From Lytechinus pictus (lineage: Eukaryota; Echinodermata; Echinoidea; Temnopleuroida; Toxopneustidae), in assembly GCF_037042905.1 (NCBI RefSeq), contig NC_087252.1, forward strand, positions 2,177,501 through 2,241,500: a stretch of 64,000 nucleotides of DNA, in the 5' to 3' direction. The notes under the pieces were generated by a model, which saw nothing but the letters and a program-made list of their open reading frames with translations, ran no database searches and was not told the origin of the DNA. Position 1 is the first letter of the stretch. Every line of letters starts with the position of its first letter. Below are positions 49,101-56,272 of the stretch, one piece after another. The translations under genes and the position numbers were made by a program.

Positions 49101-50691
49101 CTATATGAGAAAAAATGCTATTGTTACTGTTGTTATTATTCTTATCATTATCATTAGTATTGCTTGTATTATTTGTTAGTATCATTATCATCAAAGTTGT
49201 TTTGCCTATTTAATAAAGAACCTCTTCTTTTCAAAATATCAATATAGATCACGAGATGAGTAAAAGTGAGTTAGCTAGTATTGCCTCCGTACTGCACAGA
49301 CGGGACCAAACAAAGTTTGAGCCTCTTATTCATAAATTGGATTTGAGACCTGGTGAACTTCCAGAAGATCATGGAGCACAGTTTGAGACATACTGTTTAG
49401 AAGTGCTAAGGACTTGGAAGGAGAAGATCAGACCCGTTCTTTATCACTACAGACGGCACATCGTTGAGGGTCTCCAAGCAGTTGAATGTTCTGATCTTGC
49501 TGATGAAGTTCTGACAGGTAGGCCTTCACATTTCATTCAGTCATTCAGAGTTGTCAGGGACCTTCTATCGGGGAGGGGCAGTAATCAATTTTTTTTATAT
49601 GCAAAAAATTACCTTAGTTCTAAGGTCACATTTAGCTTGGCTGAATCTTATAAAATGAAAATGCTTGATCTGCAATGGGACATAAGTATTGTTTCAATGG
49701 GAAACACATTACTTTTTGAAAGTTTTTTTTAATATGGTTAACTTTATTTTGCTCAGTTTTAATGCACTAATTTGAATTGTCATTATGTCATTTTAAATAG
49801 GAATAAATGGACTGAACTGAAGACTTTCGCAACACCCATAAACTATGGATTTGTCCCTTAATTTTATTGACTGGATTTATTCTTTTTCATTTAAATTCAA
49901 CAACAACGTAATATACATAAATGAAAAAAGGGAACCCTCTGAATGACAAGGCTGTTTAATGTGGCTTCCCTGCAATATCGATTAAATATTTTTGTTCAAT
50001 TTCTATCAAGCAAAATATATTTTTTGATTCCTAATTGTTGTATCTAATTCAATTTTTTATCTTCACGTCCGTTCGGTGATAAGTGTCTATGGATGACAAT
50101 GGGAGCGTGAAATTGCTGAATATTCAGAGTTATAATTTTGAAAGGTGTTATAATTTGAGACGTGATGTACCCACATTTGCTTCGATAATTAAATTGTTTC
50201 ATATATCGAATACACCCCCTCCCTCCCCACAAATACTCACACACAAGAAGCAGAAGAAAATAAATCATGAATTGTTTTCAATAGATTAGACGAATTCTCA
50301 CATCCTGGGCTTTATAACCTGGAACTAATAGTTTTGGCTATTTCTTTCACCAATGCTAATAATTTGCTTGAAATCATTGTTTCATACTTTCAAAGGCCTT
50401 TATCGACATGAATATCCCGACGAAGATGTCATTGAAGATATCTGCAGTAGACTTGATGACGGTCAGATACGAAATCTTGTTCGAATCCTGAAACTTAAGC
50501 CTGATCATGATGAACAAGATCGGAAAAAATCTACCAAATTGATTGTCCGCTGGGCGGATAAGTGGATGAGAAAGTATGATTCCTCGGCTATATCATTTAA
50601 AGAGAGAAGATCATTAAACGATGAGCTTGTTAGAGAGGGGTTTTACGAGTTAGCCCATGAAATAATGATACTAGAATATTCCAAGTTCTAA
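28598..50691 (+). CDS. Gene B: complete Ig-TM-multi-death-fold receptor, 18 exons
   Basis: Assembled by eye from splice sites and frame. Exons: 28598-28664, 32469-32816, 33513-33926, 34396-34488, 35004-35057, 40186-40428, 40644-41051, 41616-41861, 42367-42573, 42857-43105, 43715-43996, 45239-45508, 46683-46919, 47347-47460, 47841-48050, 48506-48796, 49248-49517, 50396-50691. They sum to 4299 bp, or 1432 codons plus stop. All 17 introns are phase 1 with GT/AG borders. Predicted order: signal peptide (1-22), Ig1 (23-138), Ig2 (139-276), transmembrane exon (277-307), linker (308-325), then a tail (326-1432) of about twelve death-fold-like units. No kinase, caspase or TIR motif is visible. It probably acts at the plasma membrane, with the tail recruiting death-fold adaptors; this is inferred from architecture only. 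Two paralogues flank it. The death-fold assignment rests on helix and motif pattern (aromatic and Trp-Lys/Arg helix followed by L..AL...G), not on a profile search. Confidence 0.85.
29000..29480. repeat. Palindromic MITE-like repeat in gene B intron 1
   Basis: GTGACTTCATATACGAGCAG near 29125 is complementary to the segment around 29330-29356 (CTCCTCGCAAATGACGTCAC). Outer parts are A/T-rich with AAATATCAG against complementary sequence near 29465. Half of it is also present in gene C intron 1 (59700-59900). Confidence 0.5.
29560..32334. mobile_element. 2.8-kb foldback element in gene B intron 1
   Basis: Inverted ends TAGTCCAGGATAG and GGGGTCGAACCTTGTTTTTT extend for about 170 bp, including GTCAATTCGAGGGTGCTGAT and GAATGATGCCACTC. 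The interior is built of 170-200-bp degenerate units, each with AAAATGGCCGCC, a TATTATGTA-like stretch, a GAGTGAGCAC stretch and TGATAAATCATGTATTTTGA. They run forward in the left half and inverted in the right half. No open frame suggests a transposase. Gene C lacks the element at the same place, so it inserted after the B/C duplication. No convincing target duplication. Confidence 0.8.
32469..32816 (+). CDS. Gene B exon 2: first Ig-like domain
   Basis: A 116-codon symmetric phase-1 exon. It shows a V/I-set-like Ig pattern: VVLTC (first Cys), AVYWKK (core Trp), SLVIKEVSMAEQGRYIC (strand E-F region and second Cys). An extra Cys pair lies in CEGQRPC between the two sheets and could form a second disulfide. 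N-glycosylation sequons are visible as NVT, NRS and NFT. It is about 88% identical to gene C exon 2 by eye. The donor GTAAGT follows at 32817. Confidence 0.88.
33513..33926 (+). CDS. Gene B exon 3: second Ig-like domain plus stalk
   Basis: A 138-codon phase-1 exon. The Ig core is VNITCSVFGFYP (first Cys, C-set-like FGFYP turn), then IEWENEDGS, then SDLPYVCIASD (second Cys). Two additional Cys occur near the N-terminus (NQC, KGC). The C-terminal 35 residues or so are Pro/Glu/Thr/Lys-rich with two copies of an NPxK motif (NPEKG, NPAKI) and look like an unstructured membrane-proximal stalk. The acceptor TTGTAG and donor GTAAGC are canonical. Gene C has an equal-length counterpart. Confidence 0.87.
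34396..34488 (+). CDS. Gene B exon 4: transmembrane segment
   Basis: A 31-codon phase-1 exon encoding VVPILLILAVATIGMVLLW followed by RRSRKRQARR. One hydrophobic helix followed by a strongly basic stretch predicts a type I orientation, with Ig domains outside and the tail in the cytosol. The first 30 bases are identical to the partial exon at 63971-64000 of gene C. Confidence 0.88.
35004..35057 (+). CDS. Gene B exon 5: juxtamembrane linker
   Basis: An 18-codon phase-1 mini-exon (KSDVEESELLVQIMKVQ) between a TTCACTGTAG acceptor and a GT donor. It is acidic then hydrophobic and carries no recognised motif. Inclusion rests on splice sites and frame continuity; it could be alternatively spliced without shifting frame. 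Confidence 0.65.
35680..36040. repeat. Purine-rich GA/GGGA low-complexity tract
   Basis: Runs of GAGAGA, GGGGAAAAGA and GAGGGAGGG within intron 5 of gene B. Open frames on it are compositional. Confidence 0.75.
36061..36823. mobile_element. MITE with TIR TACCCCTTTCATAAACCCAA, body tandemly duplicated
   Basis: Left TIR at 36061-36086 (TACCCCTTTCATAAACCCAA then TAAAACA) is the complement of TGTTTTATTGGGTTTATGAA then AGGGGTA at 36426-36452. A second body of about 371 bp follows immediately (36453-36823), ending in the same right TIR but without its own left TIR. The two bodies differ at only about three positions. A partial extra left TIR precedes the unit at 36038-36058. Confidence 0.85.
37210..39480 (-). 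pseudogene. Decayed LINE of the R2/NeSL type (reverse transcriptase plus restriction-like endonuclease)
   Basis: Minus-strand fragments in several frames. RT region at 38504-39477: KATSAPGNDCLMYGML, FLDLADAFGSVSH, RRGVFQEDPLSPTIFLI. FADDFNLITG at about 38500-38530 is the YADD-box equivalent but is reached by a frame change. Thumb region at 38106-38471. C-terminal zinc-knuckle CNSTGTLHHVLNNC with RYTWRHN (about 37480-37550), then KPDICYFDNNNKTIT and IIELTVPFE, the PD-x(n)-E restriction-like endonuclease signature, at about 37255-37360. Frameshifts make it inactive. It lies in gene B intron 5, antisense to the gene. Confidence 0.8.
40186..40428 (+). CDS. Gene B exon 6: death-fold unit a1
   Basis: An 81-codon phase-1 exon. 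The predicted helices fit a death fold: SFYELWLLAYD, VYTALVKLGI, VYDALCEWKERS, MLRDALEVVGLETRW. The W-K-E helix followed by L..AL..VG is the usual death-domain helix 4-5-6 layout. It is the first of three a-type units; the others are exons 8 and 10, which share Y/LEL at the start and LC.WKE with DQ in the middle. Confidence 0.8.
40644..41051 (+). CDS. Gene B exon 7: death-fold-like unit b1 with acidic insert
   Basis: A 136-codon phase-1 exon. Its ends match exons 9 and 11: TFEQILLDLKG...KIKKFINNL near the start and FVLVSRALERAGY...SFFDG at the end. Between them is an insert of about 60 residues rich in Glu/Asp/Lys/Ser/Thr (EEDKEKTASQEDKMDMED) that the shorter b-type exons lack. The insert looks disordered. 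The b unit alone is a poor death domain, so a and b might instead form one larger unit. Confidence 0.8.
41616..41861 (+). CDS. Gene B exon 8: death-fold unit a2
   Basis: An 82-codon phase-1 exon similar to exon 6: SYYELRSLMYD at the start, IYDSLCQWKEGH with VDQ in the middle, then LHDALLRAGHDKAWLKI. It has a canonical CAG acceptor and GTAAGT donor. Confidence 0.82.
42367..42573 (+). CDS. Gene B exon 9: short unit b2
   Basis: A 69-codon phase-1 exon with b-type landmarks: STFKQILRDVKDPAKIKQLL and ILLSRALENANC...TFFYG. It lacks the middle helix region present in exon 11, so it is the most compact b unit. The acceptor is TTATAAG, chosen because it keeps phase 1; the donor is GTAAGA. Confidence 0.75.
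42857..43105 (+). CDS. Gene B exon 10: death-fold unit a3
   Basis: An 83-codon phase-1 exon. a-type landmarks: SYLELWSIVHFD, ELYHLLCKWKEEH with CDQ, and a terminal helix ending QKEWENLSG. The exon is followed by a (TA)n run in the intron at about 43152-43190. Confidence 0.82.
43141..43192. repeat. (TA)n microsatellite in gene B intron 10
   Basis: About 20 TA units directly after exon 10. Confidence 0.9.
43715..43996 (+). CDS. Gene B exon 11: unit b3
   Basis: A 94-codon phase-1 exon. b-type landmarks: DTLEQILWHLKSPGKINDFL and VILLSDALESAEC...AFFQG. A middle helix, IALARLELWKKG, restores the Trp-containing helix missing from exon 9, which makes this the b unit most like a complete death fold. 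Confidence 0.82.
44883..44975. repeat. Long hairpin inside a hAT-like repeat, gene B intron 11
   Basis: CCTATCCACGGAGGATTAGT and CTATTGTTACCGGGGGTGCTG pair with CAGCACCCCCAGTAACAATAG and CATCCGTGGATAGG across an 8-base loop. The surrounding CACTGGTAGATCCAGGGG and later poly-C look like hAT MITE sequence. Confidence 0.75.
45239..45508 (+). CDS. Gene B exon 12: divergent death-fold-like unit
   Basis: A 90-codon phase-1 exon after a CCCTTTAG acceptor. Helical pattern EEVSEFVRRLTG, AKSMVRDWIES, RRCKLDDMLIKIGRHDMTG; the W helix followed by L..ML..IG fits helices 4-6 of a death domain. No paralogous copy is visible, because this exon of gene A lies upstream of the window. Confidence 0.75.
45670..46682. 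repeat. Gene B intron 12 segment duplicated in gene A
   Basis: Aligns with 1-1068 from the GATGACGAC microsatellite to the exon-13 acceptor. It carries an internal 33-bp tandem duplication around 46582-46642 (TTAAAACTTTTxATTTCTTAATTATAATGT twice, split by other bases) not seen in A. Confidence 0.65.
46683..46919 (+). CDS. Gene B exon 13: death-fold unit
   Basis: A 79-codon phase-1 exon. Landmarks: LRMLMTCLDEDMMERMCEKVG, IRRWRDSHL, VREVFSEITG. It aligns without gaps to gene A 1069-1305, with roughly 80% identical residues by eye. Most changes fall in the loop before the IRRW helix. Confidence 0.85.
47347..47460 (+). CDS. Gene B exon 14: short half-unit
   Basis: A 38-codon phase-1 exon starting VNFVTDEELDWLAF. 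The gene A copy has 44 codons, a six-codon length difference that keeps frame. It is the most divergent exon of the pair. It probably supplies the N-terminal helices of one death fold completed by exon 15. Confidence 0.78.
47841..48050 (+). CDS. Gene B exon 15: acidic linker plus C-terminal death-fold helices
   Basis: A 70-codon phase-1 exon. An acidic, Ser/Glu-rich first half (QEGAVEETAGSHKESQEED) is followed by LLQQLKLWRNKHKEKKCRKS and LRSALKHVGLEG, a clear W-helix plus L.SAL..VG pair. Two AG acceptors are possible. The one at 47839-47840 keeps phase 1 and is used here. The stronger-looking CACAG at 47825-47826 would shift the frame. The copy in gene A shows the same choice. Confidence 0.72.
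48506..48796 (+). CDS. Gene B exon 16: death-fold unit
   Basis: A 97-codon phase-1 exon, nearly identical in protein to gene A 3232-3522. Helices: EVEIVRAAFHILMRDVYPVI, KTISKYMSQCS, MDLLFKICKG, RLDFCVKLTNMGYVDVARSI. The last helix pair (L..L..MGY.D.A) is typical of death-domain helices 5-6. Confidence 0.87.
48825..49030. repeat. Poly-G/poly-C repeat in gene B intron 16
   Basis: A G-run then a C-run followed by GACAAGCACAGCAAAGAGGT, ending near CTCCCCAAGGAGTGG. Matches 15830-16020 in gene A. Confidence 0.65.
49248..49517 (+). CDS. Gene B exon 17: death-domain unit
   Basis: A 90-codon phase-1 exon. This is one of the most recognisable death-domain patterns in the chain: SELASIASVLHRRDQTKFE, then VLRTWKEKIRP, then IVEGLQAVECSDLADEVL, matching helices 4-6. 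It is close to gene A 16262-16531. The intron before it is only about 450 bp, against 12.7 kb in gene A. Confidence 0.88.
50396..50691 (+). CDS. Gene B exon 18: terminal death-fold unit and stop
   Basis: A terminal exon with phase-1 entry after TTTCAAAG and a TAA stop at 50689-50691. Helices: EDVIEDICSRLDDGQIRNLV, IVRWADKWMRKYD, LNDELVREGFYELAHEI. The protein ends ILEYSKF. It is almost identical to gene A 17387-17682, and conservation continues beyond the stop. Confidence 0.88.
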
Positions 50692-52630
50692 TATAGGAAT
50701 ATCATGCTCAGTTTATTGTCTTTATTGTTAGCTATTGATTGGTTCTGTTTCATCTGTTTATAATGTGAAATCTACATTTGATGCATGAATTTGATAATTT
50801 CGTCCGTGTTTTATTTGTTATCATTCAACAAGTGTTAGCTCGCGTTTCCGTGTTCAAAATGTAGAATTGACGCCATTGTACAATTGCGTGTTGACATGAA
50901 AATATGTTCGTTCTTTATAAACTTTTTAAAGAAATTTGATTAGTCTTATGTTTCATGAAAGCAAGAATATAATGAAAAACATGAATTGATCACTGATCAA
51001 ATGATGAGTCCAGTACCCCTCCAGGTAACGTTAATTTCTCGATCCATTTGAGCATGAGTATTAATAATAATTTTATGACAGCTTTTTAATAACTACCTTA
51101 AACCATGTAAATAGCGTTCGAAAATTAACCAAAAGAGTGATAAAACTAAGTTGCATTATTTGCACTTAGTTGTAATCCCAGTTTTAACCGCAGCCAATGC
51201 AAGAATGTGATGGGAATGAGGACGGAAAGATAAGTTGTAGCAGCAGTAGTAGTAGCTAAGTAGCGGATACAATAACATGTGCTTTTATAAGAGAATGGTG
51301 TTTAAGTATGAATGTGTCATCAAAGTTGTTGCTGCAGCTTTCATAAATGAATGCAATACAACTAAATCGCATTAATCATTCGAATGTTTAGATTAAGGGT
51401 AGGCGCAATATGATTTCAATCAGTAAGACTTCACCATTGTTGATTTATTCCCACCACTTTCTTGCCTTATTTTCTGTATACATATTGTGCGAAAGACGGT
51501 GAGCAATGATGACTGTGTAATGTAAGAATATGTTTTGTGCATACAAAATATCCGTAATTTTATTTTAAAACAGGCAATTGTGTATCTCTAAAATAGTGAA
51601 AAGGCTGCTTCTTTAACTAAACGTATATTCTACGATTAAAAAGTAGGTAAAGAGGTTAGATTAAAATTTTCTCACCATAATAATAGAGCAAGCCCATGGG
51701 ATCACTTATTCTAAACAGTTTTTTTTTCAAACTGTTCGATTATTTTCCATTGTGGTTAAACCAACTAGAATTCCAGTTTCTTCTTTACAGACATTTGGAA
51801 TCTAATACGGGATTCCGTCTCAGATAATACAAATGCCTACTCTTTGAGCGATGGTTAAGGCATGGTCTAAGTCTGTGCATAAATTATGGAAGGCAAAACA
51901 TGTCAAAACTTTGCAGATTGTTTCTTCTCATGATGAATGAGGAAGAAAATAAATGTGATTGCATTTTTTTTCACAATACGTTTATTGGCGAATTCGCTGA
52001 GTAAAAAAGAAATAAACTTATCCTGGTTGGGCATCTTTTTGCTATACACACCAAAGAGTTAGACTGCGGTGTAAGATTGACCTCAGGTCAAAAGCACAAG
52101 ATATATACCTGTTTGTTGTACATTGTTGGTGTGTGTGGGGTGCGTCTGCATGTGTGTTTCACTTCATTTTGATAGGCCCTGGATGCATGTTATTTTAATT
52201 TCAATGAATTTCTAAATATTACGTTGTATTAACTTCGTGATTTGCAAAGATTGCAGAATCATATATATTGCAAAATAGTTATGGGAGGATATTTTACAAA
52301 ATCGATCAAAATCAATTTGGTAATATAAGAAATTTGTCTCCACGTCATCTTATCGGATTACTACATGCTTTATACGGTAACGCTGAAAAGCCTCTCTCTG
52401 TATCTACAAGTTTATTGACTGATATTCTCGAAAGCTTTTGATTGAATCAATTATAATTTGCTCGTCAATAAATTATTAAACCTTCATGTTCGACCATGTG
52501 TATAAAGGAAGCATGTTCCCATTAGCAAACCCTGAAAAATATCAGACCAAAATGAATAAAAACAAGGAAGTTACGGCCATTTTACGATTTTCCTACTTTG
52601 CATTTCAATAAATATGAATTTGTTTTAATG
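50692..52630 (+). other. Gene B 3' flank, shared with gene A
   Basis: No gene. It aligns with 17683-19330 (3' UTR-like sequence, AGCAGTAGTAGTAGC run, CACACCAAAGAGTT block). Homology is lost near 52200, where unrelated sequence and then the LINE fragment begin. Confidence 0.6.
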
Positions 52631-52639
52631 TAGACTATT

Positions 52640-53912
52640 TCGGATTTGAATAAATCTGTTTGGTAATTGATTTCCTTGATAGTCGTCATCAGGTTGTAAA
52701 GTATAAAGGCCAATTATCTGATCTTAAACATAATGGTGTAGGTGTGCCACAAGGGACTAAACTTGGCCCGATTCTGTTTCTTGTTATGATAAACGATGCC
52801 TGTAGAAATTCTAGTATGTCATATTTCAAATATGTAGACGATATGACGCTAGTAGAATGTAGATTAAGATCGCACACACCACAGTTGCAAGTTCAGTTAC
52901 AATGTCTTCATTCATGGACCTTGGCAAATAGTATGAAATTAACCCCATTGAAAAGCTGTTCAATGTCATTTTCTTTCTCTAAGTAACCTTTACAACCATA
53001 GGTTTTTTCGTATTGATGGCATCCCATTACCTTCTGTTAATGTAGTCAAGATACTTGGCGTCATGGTCCAAGCAGACCTAAAAAGGAATGCTTATGTAAA
53101 AGAAACCGTCAAAAAATGTAACAAAAAACTATTCAATTCAATTTCAATTTCAATTTTTCAATTCAAAAAGTCATGTTACGTAAATTAAAAAAATCTACAA
53201 CCTTCCTGTTTGTGATCTAGTCACCGTTTATATTGGCTACGTAAGACCAACCTTGGAGTACTGTGTACCTCTTTTTACGTCGGGTCTTACTAGCAGACAG
53301 ATTAATGATTTGGAATCTATACAAAAAAGAGCTTGTCGAATTATTTTTGGATCATCTAAATACAGTTCATATGATGATGCATTGGTTGAGTTAGGATTAA
53401 CAACTCTATTATCCCGATGAGAAAAACTTACTCAAGATTTTGCTATTTGTTTTGAAAAAAAATTACTTATGTCAGTCTTGGTTACCTCCTCAAATAAATA
53501 ATATTTTCCTTCGAAATGCAAACAAATATACAAAATTCAAATACAAGACAAACAGATTTGAAAACTGGGCCATCCCTATTCTTGTACGTGTGCTTAACAA
53601 ATGTTACAAATCATAACTGAAATAATTAGAAAATTCTTAAGTGTTTGATATAAATACATGCTTAGAAATTGTGAATTATTTTTGATAACCATTGACGTAT
53701 TGTGTTTTATTAAAAGTTTTATTATGAATGCTTTTATCAATCTATCATATATCCATCTTTATAAATAAATTATTGTGCAAATGTATGTGAATAATTTTGA
53801 ATGTCTGTATTTTTTACCATGTATTTTCAATTGATACCCTGTAAAGCATGTGTAGTTCAGTTTTTACTGCGAAACATGTCTATTGAATAAACCATTAAAT
53901 GAATGAATGAAC
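52640..53912 (+). pseudogene. 3' end of a CR1-like LINE (reverse transcriptase fragment)
   Basis: The frame at 52660-52986 contains GVPQGTKLGPILFLVMIND and FKYVDDMTLVE (the YVDD box at 52831-52842). After a stop and frame changes, RIDGIPLPSVN, VVKILGVMVQ, YIGYVRPTLEYCVPLF and LESIQKRACRIIFGSS continue to about 53420. These are the usual RT thumb and C-terminal motifs of CR1/L2/Jockey-type LINEs. The 3' end is AT-rich and ends in ATGAATGAATGAA short repeats at about 53900, as LINE tails often do. 5'-truncated and frame-broken. Confidence 0.8.
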
Positions 53913-54566
53913 ATACTGTATGATAAGGTCATGGCATAATTAATTGGTGACGTGATGATTCAAATACTTTTTGAGTTGACATTTACCGCAGTGATTGCAT
54001 GTCAGTCTGCTCTAAAATATTAATATACGTCTATCAGTAATATTCATCAATTATCAATGTCTTTGTAAAGTTTAGTGTTGAAACACAATAAAGAGAAATT
54101 CATGCAGTATCATTTTGTTTCAAGAAGTTGTAATTTTATTGCCTTGTGTGAATAAGATTGCATCTTTGGGATGAATATACCGAATGCAAATTTTAGATGC
54201 AACATACTCAAATTCTTGTAAATGGCATTATGACACGTGATTTATCGTCTGGTCTCCCTAATAGCGACTAATCGTGCACCTTCGTTATAGTTCAATAAGG
54301 TAGTTGACCACTTTACTTTCGGCTAAAATTAATTGCAAAGGAAGAAATGATTTTGTAAAATTTTGTATCAAATTGTGAATCAAATCATAATTCTCTATCA
54401 ATATTGTGATCGGCATATTAGAAGTAACTGTTAGCATTCATGCTTTTTAAAGTGACGCATTAATTACCCTAACATGTAGTAATGAAGCATAAGCTCACAA
54501 CAGTGCGCCACGAGGGGATTCGTTAATTTTGGGAATTCTTTCTAGATATTTCCATTGTTGATGAGG

Positions 54567-54897
54567 CCTATTATCGATTGGTCTAATGCCAACTCGTCAT
54601 TTGGTCTACCATCAGTTTGTCAAATATTCACATGGTATAAGTGCCATTTCGTCCACTCACCGTTTTGTATAATAACCAGTTGGTCCAATAGCCATTTGGT
54701 CTAATTAATTGGACTAAGTGTTACTTGGGCGAAATGAAATGGATATTAGACCGATTGGTTATGAGACGAAATGGTCACAGACGAAATGATAAGTGGACCA
54801 AATGTTTATTGGACCATATGGCTGTAGGACGAATTAAAAAGAAGGTAGACCGTGTAATGAGTGGACGATTTAGCAATAGACGAATTGGCAATTCACC
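54567..54897. mobile_element. Palindromic MITE with 9-bp target duplication (TTGATRAGG)
   Basis: TTGATGAGG at 54558-54566 and TTGATAAGG at 54898-54906 flank a sequence whose halves are complementary (TTGGTCTAATGCCAACTCGT on the left; ACGAATTGGCAATTCACC on the right, with many TTGGTC / GACCAA words). The matching place downstream of gene A (about 21350) has an uninterrupted TTGATGAGGGCCG. Confidence 0.75.
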
Positions 54898-55645
54898 TTG
54901 ATAAGGGGCCGATGGGGTTTTTCAAAGGTTCATTGAGGTTGAGGTTATGGTCTTTACATTTTTTTTTATAGAGGAAGGCAACTGCTCTCCGTAGATGGCA
55001 TTATATGGCGGCAGAGTGTCATTAGTGCAACAAAATATATATTTGTACTAGGAAGAATGGGCCTATAAAAATCCGTTTAAATACTTTTGTTATAGGAGAA
55101 CAATGTTAGTCAATTGAAAATAATTTGATCTAACATGTTAAAACAAGAATCAATTGCAATTCAATTCAGAGCCATTAAAAGCAAATTGCAATACATCATC
55201 GTGAATGATGCATTGATGTCATAAAGATAAAGCGAAGTTCCTGTGCAATGCTATATTGTGCGAAGTTTCCAAGCCAAACATAATTCGTAGTTATTTATGA
55301 TTATTCGGTACTCACGCATTTTATTTGCATTAAAAATCAACTCTTATCAAAATATGGTAATACAAACATTGATCTTGGTTCTGTATACATGATTTATAGA
55401 TATTTGTGTTTGCTTCCTATTACAAACACTAATGGCACGCTACCTTATCATAATGCTATCTACGGATAGCAGTTGCCTTCCTCTAAAAACATATTAGACG
55501 TATAGAACAGAACACCATAACTCATACCTCAATGAACCTTAAATAGAACTCATCGGCCCTCATCAAAGTAAATTGCCAGTTCATCTATTGCCAACTCGTC
55601 CACTCATCACACTGTCTACCGTTATCAAATGCCATTTCTTTTGAA
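54835..55645. repeat. Inverted duplication of gene B flank with about 0.4-kb spacer
   Basis: The arm 54835-55030 (GGTAGACCGTGTAATGAGTG to the CATTAGTGCAAC region, including TAGAGGAAGGCAACTGCT) recurs in reverse complement at 55410-55645 (AGCAGTTGCCTTCCTCTA, CACTCATCACACTGTCTACC). The arms include the right end of the preceding MITE, so the inversion came after its insertion. Confidence 0.75.
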
Positions 55646-55678
55646 AATGTTATCTAAGCTGTGCTAGATATTGGGTCA

Positions 55679-56272
55679 AATGCATAAAAAGTAGCAATTG
55701 CTGGAAATAAATTGCTTCAAGCACAAGCCATTGGCTAGCCAAGCAAAATATCAGGCCTTAGCAATTGCTTTTTTTTTTCGTATATGTAACCATTTGTTGG
55801 TACTTAAAAACCTTACTTGCCTTCAGAAAGCAATTGCTAGCGGTTCGAGCAATAGCGACGTCACGCTGGTGCGAACGCGACTCGCACACTTTTAACGTTT
55901 TTTAATTAATGAATTTATAAAGTTTGCATTCGGTTTGCACTTCTTCAGAAGAAAAAAAATGTTGCTGTAGGCTACTGCACACCTTGGTCAGAGTTATCTT
56001 TTATGAGCATAAACATAATCATAAAACGAGAACGCCATGATCAAGCAATCGCTCAAGCTGCTCTGCTCTGAAAAAACCCTAAGCAAATACTTAAACTCAC
56101 AAGCAAAATATTCACTTTATGTACTACGCTTTTTAGAAATAGCTTTATCGTCAAGCAAGTGCTACCAACCTGTTAGCGATTACTTGAGCATACTACTTGA
56201 GCAAAACCATTTGATCGTTCATTTTTATGCATACTGAATCAAAGCAAAAGCAACTGCTAATTTGTATGCATC
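55679..56272. mobile_element. Palindromic MITE
   Basis: Left end AAATGCATAAAAAGTAGCAA then TTGCT; complement of the right end AGATGCATACAAATTAGCAG then TTGCT. Interior AAGCAATTGCT / AGCAATCGCTC words on both sides. No coding frame. Confidence 0.55.
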
